Origin: G963422745 sp963422745
GTDB lineage: Bacteria; Actinomycetota; Acidimicrobiia; Acidimicrobiales; Aldehydirespiratoraceae
NCBI GenBank assembly: GCA_963422745.1
Contig: OY730477.1
Span: forward strand, 2,480,001-2,544,000
Length of the DNA: 64,000 bases
Direction: 5' to 3'
Part shown: piece after piece, positions 8,878-18,436 of the stretch
Layout: each line of letters begins with the position of its first letter
Numbering within the stretch: position 1 is the stretch's first letter
Program-made: the position numbers and the translations under genes
The notes under the pieces: model-generated
Database searches by the model: none
What the model was told of the DNA's origin: nothing
The model's input: only the letters and a program-made list of their open reading frames with translations

Positions 8878-9274
8878 GTGAACTACCTCGGGCTCGGTGA
8901 CATTGTCTTGATTGCGTCAAAGGTCTTGCGCATCGAGCCCGAGGTGCTTGTTCGCACGAGCCGAATCAACACGGCGCACTCCGCGGTGCACGCTCCAGCA
9001 GCGTCCTTCGACGGCGTTGAGTTCCATTCAGGGCTCGCTCGCAAGGTGGCCGTGCTGGGCTACCGGCTCCTCCGAAACCACCCATTCCTCGACGGCAACA
9101 AGCCGTGTTGCCTTCCTAGCGATGGTCGAAATGGCCGAACGCAACGCAGCGAACTGGAAAGAGCCAGCCGACGACCCGGACGGCGACGACACCGTCGACA
9201 TGATGCTGGCCGCAGCCGCTGGCACGATCGACGAGGCGACCTTCGTCGGATGGGTAGGGACACGAGTGGCATGA
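8878..9274 (+). pseudogene. doc: Doc-type (Fic fold) toxin with a one-base insertion
   Basis: First frame: 'YLGLGDIVLIASKVL' and 'GLARKVAVLGYRLLRNHPFLDGNK' (Fic/Doc motif HPFxDGNK). The expected next residues R-VAFLAM are found in the next frame, after 'AAGCCGT' near 9109-9111, where one extra C fits. The second frame continues 'VAFLAMVEMAERNAANWKEP...TIDEATFVGWVGTRVA' to a stop at 9274. Intact Doc proteins phosphorylate EF-Tu. Starts at GTG 8878 and ends in ATGA shared with the following gene. Confidence 0.8.
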
Positions 9275-10223
9275 CCGGCGACGACTATGCCGAAATCACC
9301 CAACTCGCGCTCGATCTCGATGACCGGCCCGATACGCACATATACGTCGCTTCGGCGCTCACCGCGCTCGAGCCGACCGAACGAGCAGCAATCTCGCGCC
9401 GATGCGAGATCATCGACCGGACCATCATCTAGACCTCCGGTGCCGCTGGCGACCCCTGGAAGGTCCATCTCCCAGTGTTTGGTCAGCACCCCGACCGAAC
9501 GACAACCGATCCTCGCGGGAGATCTACGCACTCAACCGAGGCCATGTCCGTCGCGCATCGGAGCTCGTCCTCCTCGGCGATCACGGCGGCAGCCTCGGCG
9601 CGGGACAGGAGTTTGTGTGGGCAGTCGCCCGGAGATTGCCAGTTCTCGTGCTTCTCCACGGAAACGAGCCTCTGAGTCGACAAATTGCGGGAACACCAGC
9701 CCGCATGTCCGTACGGCGCGTGAACACCGACGACGAACTACGCACCGCCGTCGCTGAGTGGGTCACAGAGTGGCCCCCAGCTGTGGAGTCCATCGCACGC
9801 CCAGGGACAGGCCAGCTCATCATCGCGATTCGAGCGGCGGATCGGCTCCGCGACACCTTCGCCGCTTCGCCGGACTCGGTGGAGGCCATCGCAGCCGTTG
9901 CGGGCCTCAGCCCAGAGCGAGTCTCGGAGCTGTTCGATCCCGACGCGCTGCTGGACGGGTCCGTATCAGAACTCATCGCGCTCTCAAGAGCGCTGGGCCT
10001 AAAAGCCAGCGAGACGCTCAACCCAAACCCGATTCCCGAACTCTTCTCGAGCCAGCGTGCCGGTCTGGCCATCGCCGCAGAGGAGTACGAGTGGTCCCCG
10101 ACGCAGATCCTTCAGATCGAGTCAAGGGCACGCCTCGAACTCGCGAAGGGCGGGGTTCGACGACTCCCGCTGTCGTCGGTACAAGACTGGATCAATTTCG
10201 CCCGTCGCTACGTCCTGCCATGA
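9271..10223 (+). pseudogene. Nucleoside 2-deoxyribosyltransferase-like domain fused to an XRE-like HTH, two lesions
   Basis: Starts at ATG 9271 inside the Doc stop. The first frame has 'THIYVASALTALEPTERAAISRRC', typical of the N-terminal strand of deoxyribosyltransferase-like domains, then an in-frame TAG at 9430-9432, 'AAGDPWKVHLPV', and a shift near 9475-9480 to a frame reading 'WSAPRPNDNRSSREIYALNRGHVRRASELVLLGDHGGSLGAGQEF'. The enzyme domain ends around 'GTPARM', followed by a helical segment ('VEAIAAVAGLSPERVSELF...SVSELIALSRALG') resembling an HTH. Overlaps the ImmA/IrrE-like gene by ATGA. In intact form it would be a nucleotide-binding regulator paired with a peptidase. Confidence 0.65.
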
Positions 10224-10928
10224 CAGAACGGTCCGATGTACTCACAGCCTTGTTGTTCCAACGACTCTACCTGCCGCCTCGACCCTCGATAGATCTCGAG
10301 CTACTCGCCTCGCGGATGGGCGTCGAACGTATTCACGAAGCCGACATGGCCGAGGACGGACGCCTTGAACAAGACGGTAAGCGAGCCGTGATCTACCTTC
10401 GTCACGGGCTCAGCCGCGGGCGCCGACGATTCACCCTTGCATACGAACTCTCCCACCGCGCCCTACTCCACCCGAACGCTCCCGCTGTCGCCTACCGCCG
10501 CATCGGCGACTACGACGACGAGGAACGCCTCTGTGAGGAGATCGCAGCCGCCGTGCTCATGCCCCGCGCATGGATGCAGACGGTAAGCACCTGCCCGCAG
10601 AACCTCAGCACCCTACGACTCATCTCGCACCGAGCGCAGGTGTCCTCAGCGCCGCGCTCGTCCTCAGCCGCGAAGTGAACCATTGGCGGAAGTCACTCTC
10701 CAAGGTGCCTCAGGAGTCCCCGCCGAATGGCACCGATCGATTCGCTCCGCCCCATCCACCCATAGTGTCCTCACCAATACGTCGATACGTCGAGACACCG
10801 AGCGGACACTGCCGCTTCGTGCTGGTGACTATGAGTTGGCCGCACTCGCCCAGATCGACAGATCGCAATCCTCCGCAATCGCGCTCGCCGAGCTGGACCA
10901 ACAGCTGTCCCTCCTGCCGGGGCCCTAG
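10220..10928 (+). pseudogene. ImmA/IrrE-type zinc peptidase, mutated active site and frameshifts
   Basis: First frame from ATG 10220: 'LASRMGVERIHEADM...GRRRFTLAYELSHRALLHP'. The family motif is H-E-x-x-H; here the first His is Tyr (codon TAC, one base from CAC), so zinc binding should be lost. 'EERLCEEIAAAVLMPRAWM' follows. The C-terminal part continues in other frames ('LSAALVLSREVNHWRKSL', then 'GVPAEWHRSIRSAP...LPLRAGDYELAALAQID' to about 10928), giving at least two frameshifts. Such peptidases normally cleave a partner HTH repressor; the upstream gene is the likely partner. Confidence 0.68.
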
Positions 10929-10943
10929 GTTCCCCGACCTCAT

Positions 10944-11596
10944 CTACGCGAGTTCGTAGAGCATGCCGTGCTTGGACGCCATCGTTGTCTCAACGGAGCG
11001 CGCCAGTCTCACATCGTGAATGAGCAGACCGAACTCGATGTTGCGGTTCTCGGCACTGAAGGAGAGTTTGCGCTCGTGATGAGGACAACTTCATGGTCGA
11101 TGACGACGAACTTGGCGTGGCTAACTACCTGCTTGCCGTTGGGCAAGGCGGCGGACCGGTAGACGGCAGCTCGGCCGAGCTGGCCCTTGACTCTCGAAAC
11201 GTCCGCCTTGTCTGCGTCGAGGTAGACGGTGACGAGAACCCCGGGCTGCTCGGCTGCTGCTCGGAGCACGGTCCACATCTGCGACGTGGATTCGAAGTTG
11301 TACGTTGCAAACGTCACCGACTGTCGAGCTGCTTGGACAAGACGGTGAAACTCACCGGTGAGACGACCGGCGGTCGCTTCGTTCCCCGGCATCGTCCATA
11401 CCGGAGTGAGTTGATCCCCGTGACTCTTGGCTCCGCCGATCGCATGAAGCACGGCCACCGATCGGTCGACGTCCCCGTGCCCGAGCCGGGCGGCGCTCAT
11501 TAGTGCCTTGGCGTCGTCGCGACGGGCTGGACTCACCTCTCGTAGCGCGGTGGATGAGTGATCGGCGGGCGCTCGGTAACGGCGCCCGGGAATCAC
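10944..11596 (-). pseudogene. drmC: DrmC-like phospholipase-D-fold protein, frameshifted near its end
   Basis: Resembles DrmC of DISARM loci: 'LTPVWTMPGNEA', 'FHRLVQAARQSVTFATYNFE' and the PLD HxK motif 'SHAKFVVIDHEVVLITSAN'. Just after that the frame is lost; the adjacent frame continues 'FSFSAENRNIEFGLLIHD...MASKHGMLYELA' to a stop at 10944, which fits loss of one T in 'AACTTCTCC' near 11055-11060. The first ~25 residues are low complexity and the N-terminus may be truncated too. No other DISARM gene (drmA, drmB, methylase) is in the window, so it is either a solitary PLD defence gene or a leftover. Confidence 0.65.
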
Positions 11597-11851
11597 CAGC
11601 TGTCACGTTCGGGGAGCCAAGATCCACACTGAGCGCTAGCGTGCGATGCCGAAGTCGACAACTACCGAGCTGCGCTACGAAGCGCACCCAGCGACTCGGT
11701 CGCGCGGTGGATCGCCGAGACCGAAGATCGCCGCAAGGCGACCGAGCGTCGCCTATGCCGTGATACCCAACAGTCAGGGCATGACGAGCGAGTAGATCTG
11801 CAGCATCGTCGGATATCGGGACGGCTACAAGAGGAGCCACTATGTGCTCGG
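11597..11851. other. No supportable gene
   Basis: A minus-strand start at 11855 ('[22 protein letters not shown]') reads naturally for about 35 residues and then degenerates; it could be the detached N-terminus of the DrmC-like gene. Nothing else is recognisable. Confidence 0.3.
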
Positions 11852-12643
11852 TCATGCGTCATCACCACGCTCGGAGAGCCGGACGGAGAAGACGACGGGG
11901 ATGATCGTGAGCAGCATCACCGCGAGGGCGACGACGTTGGTGACAGGACGGTCTCTAGGGCGGACGAGCTGGGAGAAGAACCAGATGGGCAGGGTTTGTT
12001 GGTTTCCTGCGGTGAATGTGGTGACGATCACTTCGTCGAAACTCAGAGCGAACGCGAGGAGTCCGCCGGTCAGGATCGCTGACCCGAGTTGTGGGAAGAG
12101 GACGTGTCGGAACGTTTGCCAGCCGTGAGCGCCGAGGTCCATGGACGCGTCGATCATTGACGGGTTCATTCGTCGGAGCCGGGCGATGACGTTGTTGTAT
12201 GCGACGGCGACGCAGAAGGTGGCGTGCCCGACCACCAAGGTCCAGATGGAGAACGAAACCCCCGCGAGATTGATCGAGGCACGCAAAGCGATTCCGGTGA
12301 CGATGCCCGGGAGAGCGATGGGGAGCACGATCATGAGCGAGAGTGCGTTGCGTCCAAAGAACTTGGTTCGCCATACAGCGCCAGCAACAAGGGTGCCGAG
12401 CACCAATGCGATGAGCGTGGAGACCGCAGCAACCTGAAGCGACAAGGAGACCGCTTCTCGAACGTCATCTCGACCCCACGCAACGGTAAACCACCTGGTG
12501 GTCAACCCTGGCGGCGGGAACTGGAAGGAGGCTTCCTCCGTGCTGAACGCGTACAGCCCGATGAGGACGATTGGCACATGAAGGAACAAAAGGACCGCTG
12601 TGGCGGCGATTTTCACTGTGCCGAATCGGCGTCGTCCGGCCAT
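11852..12643 (-). CDS. ABC permease, polyamine type (PotC/YdcV-like)
   Basis: Inner-membrane subunit of a spermidine/putrescine-class importer; 263 residues with about six hydrophobic segments. The cytoplasmic EAA loop that docks on the ATPase reads '[22 protein letters not shown]'. '[24 protein letters not shown]' is typical of PotC/YdcV. It follows the PotB-like permease with a one-base stop/start overlap at 12643. Gene order SBP, permease, permease in one direction plus an ATPase and a divergent dehydrogenase parallels E. coli ydcSTUVW. Substrate is inferred (putrescine, GABA-aldehyde precursors or another amine). Confidence 0.92.
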   Translation of the reverse strand: MAGRRRFGTVKIAATAVLLFLHVPIVLIGLYAFSTEEASFQFPPPGLTTRWFTVAWGRDDVREAVSLSLQVAAVSTLIALVLGTLVAGAVWRTKFFGRNALSLMIVLPIALPGIVTGIALRASINLAGVSFSIWTLVVGHATFCVAVAYNNVIARLRRMNPSMIDASMDLGAHGWQTFRHVLFPQLGSAILTGGLLAFALSFDEVIVTTFTAGNQQTLPIWFFSQLVRPRDRPVTNVVALAVMLLTIIPVVFSVRLSERGDDA

Positions 12644-13650
12644 CAGAGTGCCTTGAAGGCGCCGAGCTTGCCTACGACGAACAGGTATAAGCCCATCACC
12701 ACGATCGGGACGAACGCGAACGCGGCAGCGGCAGGAAGGTTCCCGGCCAAGCCTTGCTGGGAGTAGATCACATAACCAATCGATGGGCTCGAGTCGCCAA
12801 CGACTTGAGGGATGATGTAGTCACCCAACGTCAGCGAGAACGTGAATATTGACCCAGCCGCGACGCCCGGGACGATGAGCGGGAACAGGACCTTTCGAAA
12901 CGTTCGCGACGGTCCTGCACCGAGGTCTTGTGAGGCGTCCAGCAGCGATTGCGGAACTCGGTCCATCGATACTTGTACTGGCATGACCATGTACGGCAGC
13001 CAGATGTAGACAAAGACGATGAATTGGCCCAGCCATGAGAACGACAGAGAGGGTCCACCGATCACCGGCAGTTCGAGAATCGCGTCGAGGACAAAGCCGA
13101 TCCCGAAAGCGTCAAAGAACCAGTTCGCGATGCCCTCCGCCGCGAGGATCAACTTCCAGGAGTAGACCCGAACCAGGTACGACGACCAGAGCGGCACCAT
13201 GATGCCCAGAATCAACCACCGGCGGCTTCGCTTTGAGGCTTGACGACTGACGAAGTAGGCGAGCGGCAGCGCCAGAAACGCGGACGCGATGGTGACAGAC
13301 GTAGCGATTGCAATCGTCCGGAACGCCGTCAGCACGTTCGGCGTGGTGAACAGGCCTCGCCAGCTGTCCAGACTCAGCGTGTCGTCGAGACGGCCGGTGA
13401 ACTGGTCAAGCCGATAGAAGCTGTTGAACAACAGCGAGACGAGGCTAATGCCATAGATTCCTACCAGCAGGCTGACCGGGAGCAGCAGAAGCAGCGCCAG
13501 ACGAATCCGACGGTGACGCCACAGGTATGTTGAGACCTTGACGGCAAGATCGGGCGTGCCTTTGGACTTGTCCGATGTTTGCGTAGGTGGGGCTGTCAAT
13601 TCAGGATTCGTTTCGTGTGTGGCGCGGTCGTCGGTCAAGGGAACGGCCAT
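12643..13650 (-). CDS. ABC permease, polyamine type (PotB/YdcU-like)
   Basis: First permease of the same importer, 335 residues. A cytoplasmic N-terminal extension of about 50 residues precedes the first membrane helix ('[21 protein letters not shown]'). The EAA-loop region reads '[25 protein letters not shown]', followed by '[15 protein letters not shown]', a PotB hallmark. ATG 13650 lies two bases downstream of a long stem-loop that separates it from the solute-binding protein gene, a common way to keep permease expression below that of the binding protein. Confidence 0.92.
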   Translation of the reverse strand: MAVPLTDDRATHETNPELTAPPTQTSDKSKGTPDLAVKVSTYLWRHRRIRLALLLLLPVSLLVGIYGISLVSLLFNSFYRLDQFTGRLDDTLSLDSWRGLFTTPNVLTAFRTIAIATSVTIASAFLALPLAYFVSRQASKRSRRWLILGIMVPLWSSYLVRVYSWKLILAAEGIANWFFDAFGIGFVLDAILELPVIGGPSLSFSWLGQFIVFVYIWLPYMVMPVQVSMDRVPQSLLDASQDLGAGPSRTFRKVLFPLIVPGVAAGSIFTFSLTLGDYIIPQVVGDSSPSIGYVIYSQQGLAGNLPAAAAFAFVPIVVMGLYLFVVGKLGAFKAL

Positions 13651-13651
13651 G

Positions 13652-13688
13652 CGGCGGCCAGCCCAGTAGGGGTTTGAGCTGGCCGCCG
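13652..13688 (-). terminator. Long stem-loop between binding-protein and permease genes
   Basis: An 11-bp perfect inverted repeat (CGGCGGCCAGC / GCTGGCCGCCG) with a 15-base loop, between the stop of the binding protein and the start of the PotB-like permease. Likely an mRNA-stabilising or partial terminator element. Confidence 0.6.
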
Positions 13689-13707
13689 AACGTGTCGAAG
13701 GCGAGCG

Positions 13708-14901
13708 TTAGCGGCCGCCGATCACTGCCAAGTAGTCGGTCACCCACCGGAAGTACGGAACGCAAGATCCCGCGGGAGCAGTCCCGTTGCAATCATCTGT
13801 GGGGCTCTTCCAGAAGAGGATCTGGTCGAAGTTGTCCCTCTGGTTGCGGGTGCAGCCGTCATCGCCGAGCAACTCGTTGCCTTCGCAGGCGGCAGCGACG
13901 ACCGGCGCCGTGCTGAACCACGCGGCAAGGTCACCTTGCAGCTGTAGATTGAGCGAGTGCTCGAGCCACATGTACGCACAGTTCGGGTGCGGCGCGTTTG
14001 TGTGCATCATCGTCGTATCGGCCCATCCGGTCACACCTTCTTTTGGGATGACGCCTGCGATGGGGGCGTCAGCAGCCGCCAGGATGTTGACTTGAAATGG
14101 CCAGCTCTGCGATGCCGCGACGCCCTCGTTGGTGAAGTCATCGATCTGGATGAACGCGTCGTGCCAGTATCGGCCGATCAACTCACGTTGCTGGCGGAGT
14201 AGATCGAGCGCCGCCGCGTACTGGTCCTCGTTCAGCTGGTACGGGTCTTCGATACCGAGTTCTGGTTGGGTCGCCTTGAGGTACAAGGCGGCGTCCGCGA
14301 TGTAGATGGGTCCGTCGTAGGCTTGAACGCGACCGACGTTTGACTGGCCATCGGGGAGGATTTGCTCCTCAAAGACCACGCTCCACGAGTCCGGTACCTC
14401 GTCGCCCCACACATCCGTGTTGTAGGCCAGAACGTTAGTGCCGAACTGGTAGGGCACGCCGTAGTGAACCCCGTCCACGGTGTGCCATGGAGCGTCCTTC
14501 AGGCGATCATCGATGGTGTCCCAACTCGGCACAAGATCGATGTTGATTGGCTGAACCGTTTCGCCGAGGATAAGACGGAGACTCGAATCACCTGAAGCGG
14601 TGACCAAGTCGAACTCGTCTGAGTTGGTCATCAGCGCGACCATTTCATCAGACGTTGCGGCGGTCTTCACCGAGACAGCGCAATCCGTTGCTTCCTCGAA
14701 GTCCGTGACCCAGTCGAAATTTGGGTCGGTTTCGCCGCGTTCGATGTATCCGGCCCATGCAACAATGTTCAGCGCGCCTTCGCCTTCGCCGATCTCGGTC
14801 GGCAAACCCACCGCATCGGACGCTGGCTTTTCCGTCGCGCTACCGCACGCTGCAGCGACAACCGTCACGGCGACAATACTCGCCAGGAATCTCTTCTTCA
14901 T
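13708..14901 (-). CDS. Polyamine-type solute-binding lipoprotein (PotD/YdcS-like)
   Basis: Extracellular receptor of the importer, 397 residues. The N-terminus is a lipoprotein signal: basic start, hydrophobic core 'LASIVAVTVVAAAC' with the lipobox Cys near residue 20. The mature part follows the PotD pattern ('LNIVAWAGYIERG', 'FDLVTASGDSSLRLI', 'YGVPYQFGTNVLAYNTDVWG', 'IYIADAALYL'). ATG 14901 is preceded by a GGGAG ribosome-binding site. Several Cys residues in the C-terminal third could form disulfides outside the cell. Confidence 0.92.
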   Translation of the reverse strand: MKKRFLASIVAVTVVAAACGSATEKPASDAVGLPTEIGEGEGALNIVAWAGYIERGETDPNFDWVTDFEEATDCAVSVKTAATSDEMVALMTNSDEFDLVTASGDSSLRLILGETVQPINIDLVPSWDTIDDRLKDAPWHTVDGVHYGVPYQFGTNVLAYNTDVWGDEVPDSWSVVFEEQILPDGQSNVGRVQAYDGPIYIADAALYLKATQPELGIEDPYQLNEDQYAAALDLLRQQRELIGRYWHDAFIQIDDFTNEGVAASQSWPFQVNILAAADAPIAGVIPKEGVTGWADTTMMHTNAPHPNCAYMWLEHSLNLQLQGDLAAWFSTAPVVAAACEGNELLGDDGCTRNQRDNFDQILFWKSPTDDCNGTAPAGSCVPYFRWVTDYLAVIGGR

Positions 14902-14988
14902 GGGTTACTCCCCTGTTTGTTGGAACGGACCTCAGGCCCGAATACTCCGACGCATCCGGATGGATCGCCGGCGATTGCATCGCTCGGG

Positions 14989-16098
14989 TCATGGCCCGGG
15001 CGCCTCTTCGACAAAGCGGCAGGCACTTGGGTGCCACGCCGCGGTTACTGCACGACCTGGAACACGGAAGCCATCCGATGAGTCCACAGTGTTCGAGACA
15101 GCGGCAAGCAACTCGATGCCGTCACGACACCGAATCCGAACCTGGTGGTACATGCCGAGAAACCTCGACTCGGCAACCTCGCCCAGAACCCGTACATAGC
15201 CGTCCGGAACTGCCCCATCCTTGAAGAGCTCGACCTTCTCTGGTCGAACGATGAACGCTTTCTGCGTCTTCGTCAGCTCGGCGGCCAGGACTGCATCAAT
15301 GACGTTCGAGTGACCTACAAAGGTCGCAACGAACTTCGTCGACGGGTTCTCGTACAGATCGACGGGCCGCCCAACCTGGGCAATCTTGCCTTCGTTCATG
15401 ACGGCGATCCGGTCGCTCATCGTCAGCGCCTCGTCTTGATCGTGGGTTACGAACACAAACGTGATCCCCACGTCACGTTGCAGCTCTTTCAGCTCGATCT
15501 GCATCGAACGACGCAACTGCAGATCCAATGCGCCGAGTGGCTCGTCGAGCAGCAAGACCGAGGGCCGGTTGATCAAGGCACGCGCCAGGGCCACCCGTTG
15601 ACGTTGGCCGCCCGACAGTTGATTCGGTTTCCGCTTCGCTAGATCCCCAAGCGCCACCCGCTCCAGAGACTCAGCCACCCGTGCCCGACGTTTCCGCTTG
15701 TCGACACCAGAAATCATGAGGCCGTACGCGACGTTTTCCCCCACCGTCATGTGGGGGAAGAGGGCGTAGTCCTGGAAAACCGTGTTGACGTCACGCCGGT
15801 ACGGCGGCAGTAACGACACATCCTCGTTGTGCAGGAAGATCCGCCCGGCCGTGATGTCCTCGAAACCGCCCAACAACCGAAGACACGTGGTCTTGCCCGA
15901 ACCTGACGGCCCGAGAAGCGAGAAGAACTCACCATCGTTGATCTCGAGGTCCACACCATCCACCGCGTGAAGATCACCAAACGCCTTGTGCACATCCACA
16001 AAACGCACCGCTGGAGGCCCCTCAGCCTGGGCAGTGTCGTGGATGCTGGCAGATTCGAAACCCGCGCAGTTCCAAGTGTCACTCGTGGCCATTGACAT
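14989..16098 (-). CDS. ABC ATPase, polyamine type (PotA/YdcT-like)
   Basis: Cytoplasmic ATPase of the importer, 369 residues: Walker A GPSGSGKTT, Q-loop 'NTVFQDYALFPHMTV', signature LSGGQRQRVALARAL, Walker B 'VLLLDEPLGALD', H-loop 'FVFVTHDQDEALTM', then the C-terminal TOBE domain ('FIVRPEKVELF'). The first ~28 residues before 'VRFVDVHKAFGDLHAVDGVDLEI' are extra. The ATG at 16098 or the one at 16092 could be used. It is divergent from the aldehyde dehydrogenase gene, and the operator-like palindrome lies between the two starts. Confidence 0.93.
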   Translation of the reverse strand: MSMATSDTWNCAGFESASIHDTAQAEGPPAVRFVDVHKAFGDLHAVDGVDLEINDGEFFSLLGPSGSGKTTCLRLLGGFEDITAGRIFLHNEDVSLLPPYRRDVNTVFQDYALFPHMTVGENVAYGLMISGVDKRKRRARVAESLERVALGDLAKRKPNQLSGGQRQRVALARALINRPSVLLLDEPLGALDLQLRRSMQIELKELQRDVGITFVFVTHDQDEALTMSDRIAVMNEGKIAQVGRPVDLYENPSTKFVATFVGHSNVIDAVLAAELTKTQKAFIVRPEKVELFKDGAVPDGYVRVLGEVAESRFLGMYHQVRIRCRDGIELLAAVSNTVDSSDGFRVPGRAVTAAWHPSACRFVEEAPGP

Positions 16099-16099
16099 C

Positions 16100-16121
16100 T
16101 AACCTATAATTTCATAGGTTA
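16100..16121. promoter_or_regulatory. Operator-like palindrome with -10 box between potA-like and dehydrogenase genes
   Basis: TAACCTAT (16100-16107) and ATAGGTTA (16114-16121) form a perfect 8-bp inverted repeat with a 6-base spacer. A perfect TATAAT lies inside at 16105-16110 for the plus-strand dehydrogenase gene. A repressor bound here would control both directions; the nearby GntR protein (17657-18436) is the obvious candidate. Confidence 0.6.
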
Positions 16122-16165
16122 AATTGCAAGTCAAGAATTATTGAGTTAACCGAAAGGATCACAGA

Positions 16166-17596
16166 ATGAGTGAGCAGCTTCAGAACTTCATCGGGGGCGC
16201 GACCGATGACACACAGACCACCGAGCGCAGTGATCTCATCGACCCAGCGACGGGCGCCGTTATCGGCACCGCTCCCATCAGCGACACCGCCGTCATCGAC
16301 CGCGCCGTCAGGGCCGCGAGAGCAGCATTTCCTCAATGGAAGTCATCAACGCCAGCCGAGCGCTCGAACGCTCTCCTACAACTCGCCGCTCTAGTCGAGC
16401 AGCACGCACCGAGTCTCGTTGAGGCCGAAGTAGCAAACACCGGGAAGCCAATCCAACTCACGCTCGAAGAAGAGATTGGACCGATGGTGGATCAGCTGCG
16501 ATTCTTCGCTGGCGCTGCCCGGTGCATGAACACTCCAGCCAGCACCGAATACCTTCAGAGCCACACCTCCTACGTACGCCGCGAACCAGTTGGCGTGGTG
16601 GCCCAGGTAGCACCGTGGAACTACCCCATGATGATGGCCGTCTGGAAGTTCGCGCCAGCCCTCGCTGCTGGAAACACCGTCGTGCTGAAACCAGCAGAGA
16701 CGACCCCAGCATCTGTTCTGCTCATAGCTGAGCTTGCCAACCAAGTCCTTCCAGCAGGCGTCTTCAACGTCATCTGCGGCGGAAGAGAGACAGGCCAACG
16801 CCTCGTTGGTCATCCCGGAGTCGACATGGCAGCCATCACGGGCTCGGTTCGCGCCGGGATCGACGTTGCGCGCCGCGCCGCTGACACCCTCAAGCGCGTG
16901 CATCTTGAACTCGGCGGCAACGCCCCCGTCATCGTTCTCGACGACGCCAACGTGGAGAAGGCCGCAGAAGACATTGCCATGGCCGGGCTCTTCAACGCCG
17001 GTCAGGACTGCACCGCAGCGACGCGCGTCATCGCCACACCGGGCATCTACGACGACATCGTGGAGGCACTCGGCGCGAAAGCCGCCACCACGGTCACCGG
17101 GCCGCCCGAGAACACCAACGCCCTCTACGGACCGCTCAACAACGCCTCACAGCTCGAACGAGTCGCGGGACTAGTCGCGGGCATCGGGAATCATGCGTCG
17201 ATCGTGACCGGCGCCCGCCAACAAGACTCACCCGGCTACTTCTACGATCCGACCGTCATCGCTGGAGTCCAACAACGAGACGAGATCGTACAACAAGAGA
17301 TCTTCGGCCCGGTCATCACCGTTCAGAGAGCCGACGATCCCCAGGCAGCGATCGTCGCTGCCAACGACGTCTCCTACGGACTCGCCTCCTCGATCTGGAC
17401 CAACGATCACCAGACCGCCATGCGCGGCGCCGCCCAACTCGACTTCGGTTGCGTCTGGATCAACGCCCACATCCCGCTCGTGGCCGAGATGCCCCATGGC
17501 GGCTTCAAGGACTCCGGCTATGGCAAGGACCTCTCCATGTTCAGCATTGAAGACTACAGCCGAGTCAAACACGTCATGAGCAACCTCGGCAGCTAG
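16166..17596 (+). CDS. Aminobutyraldehyde-type aldehyde dehydrogenase (PatD/YdcW-like)
   Basis: NAD-dependent oxidation of an amino-aldehyde to the acid, expected to follow uptake and transamination of putrescine-like amines. 476 residues, usual length. Visible motifs: 'APWNYPMMMAVWKFAPALAAGNT', nucleotide-binding 'ITGSVRAG', general base 'LELGGNAPV', catalytic Cys in 'FNAGQDCTAATR', and 'QEIFGPV'. The serine-to-valine change in GSxxxG is also seen as variation in PatD-type enzymes. A good ribosome-binding site (AAAGGA) precedes ATG 16166. It is divergent from the importer ATPase. Betaine-aldehyde dehydrogenase activity is an alternative. Confidence 0.9.
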   Translation: MSEQLQNFIGGATDDTQTTERSDLIDPATGAVIGTAPISDTAVIDRAVRAARAAFPQWKSSTPAERSNALLQLAALVEQHAPSLVEAEVANTGKPIQLTLEEEIGPMVDQLRFFAGAARCMNTPASTEYLQSHTSYVRREPVGVVAQVAPWNYPMMMAVWKFAPALAAGNTVVLKPAETTPASVLLIAELANQVLPAGVFNVICGGRETGQRLVGHPGVDMAAITGSVRAGIDVARRAADTLKRVHLELGGNAPVIVLDDANVEKAAEDIAMAGLFNAGQDCTAATRVIATPGIYDDIVEALGAKAATTVTGPPENTNALYGPLNNASQLERVAGLVAGIGNHASIVTGARQQDSPGYFYDPTVIAGVQQRDEIVQQEIFGPVITVQRADDPQAAIVAANDVSYGLASSIWTNDHQTAMRGAAQLDFGCVWINAHIPLVAEMPHGGFKDSGYGKDLSMFSIEDYSRVKHVMSNLGS

Positions 17597-17656
17597 ACCA
17601 GCGGGTCTGGTGCCCGGCCGCCGAATACACTAAAGTATGAGTTCTACTCTTGGGCG

Positions 17657-18436
17657 ATGACCAGACGAGAGCTCATGAAGACCTCAACCACACCGTCAGA
17701 AGCAACCAACGTTGGGTTCTTGCGCGTCGGTGGCGGTGGACTCGTCGAGTCGGTCACGGACCGACTGACCGAAGCAGTCCGAATCGGCTTCCTGTCCCCC
17801 GGCGAACAGCTCCCGCCGGAGACGGTTCTCGCCCAACAACTCGAAGTCTCAACCGTCACACTACGAGAGGCCCTGGCAACCCTTCGATCAAGAGGACTAA
17901 TCGAGACTCGCCGAGGTCGCAACGGTGGTTCCTTCATCTGTGAACGCTCAGCGACGACAACCGCTGTACTCCGCAGCCGCCTCGCCTCCCACGCAATTGC
18001 CGACATCCGAGACCTCGGCGACGAGTGGCTCGCAGTCTTCTCCACCGCCGCGATGCTTGCCGCATCCCGCGCCGACGACGCGGGCATCGACCGAATGACC
18101 CGACTCATCAACCAACTACGCAACGAAACCACCGTCGACGGCCGAGCCAGAACCCTCAGCAAGATCCACATTGAGGTAGCCCTCGCATCACAATCCGAAC
18201 GCCTCACCCGATCCGAACTTCGCCTCCAATCCGAAATCAGCGACATCTTCTGGACCCCCCCACCGGCCACAGCGGACCTTCAACGCATCGACATCGAAAC
18301 AGTCGCCGAGGAGTGCCAAGCAATCGTCTGCTCCCTCCAGGCCGAAGATCCTGCTGGCGCCCGCCAAGCGGCCGAGACACGAATTCGCAGCGCAATCGAC
18401 CGCCTCGTGGCCGTCGCCCTGTCGCTCCAGTCATGA
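17657..18436 (+). CDS. GntR-family regulator (FadR/FCD-like)
   Basis: A 259-residue regulator. The winged helix is at ~residues 30-95: 'LVESVTDRLTEAVRIGFLSPGEQLPPE' and 'LEVSTVTLREALATLRSRGLIETRRGRNGG'. The C-terminal helical domain ('IHIEVALASQSERL...') is of the FCD type, which usually binds small carboxylates via metal-binding His/Asp residues. The context points to control of the amine importer and dehydrogenase through the palindrome at 16100-16121. Its last codons overlap the next gene by ATGA. An alternative start exists at 17675. Confidence 0.85.
   Translation: MTRRELMKTSTTPSEATNVGFLRVGGGGLVESVTDRLTEAVRIGFLSPGEQLPPETVLAQQLEVSTVTLREALATLRSRGLIETRRGRNGGSFICERSATTTAVLRSRLASHAIADIRDLGDEWLAVFSTAAMLAASRADDAGIDRMTRLINQLRNETTVDGRARTLSKIHIEVALASQSERLTRSELRLQSEISDIFWTPPPATADLQRIDIETVAEECQAIVCSLQAEDPAGARQAAETRIRSAIDRLVAVALSLQS

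Noticed and set aside
1998..11596. Sequencing error as the explanation for all frameshifts
   Set aside because: Lesions concentrate in defence and toxin-antitoxin genes and include deletions, a nonsense codon and an active-site change, while most long metabolic operons are free of indels. Individual single-base cases could still be errors.
10944..11596. A complete DISARM locus
   Set aside because: Only a DrmC-like PLD gene is present, and it is frameshifted; no drmA, drmB or methyltransferase gene in the window.
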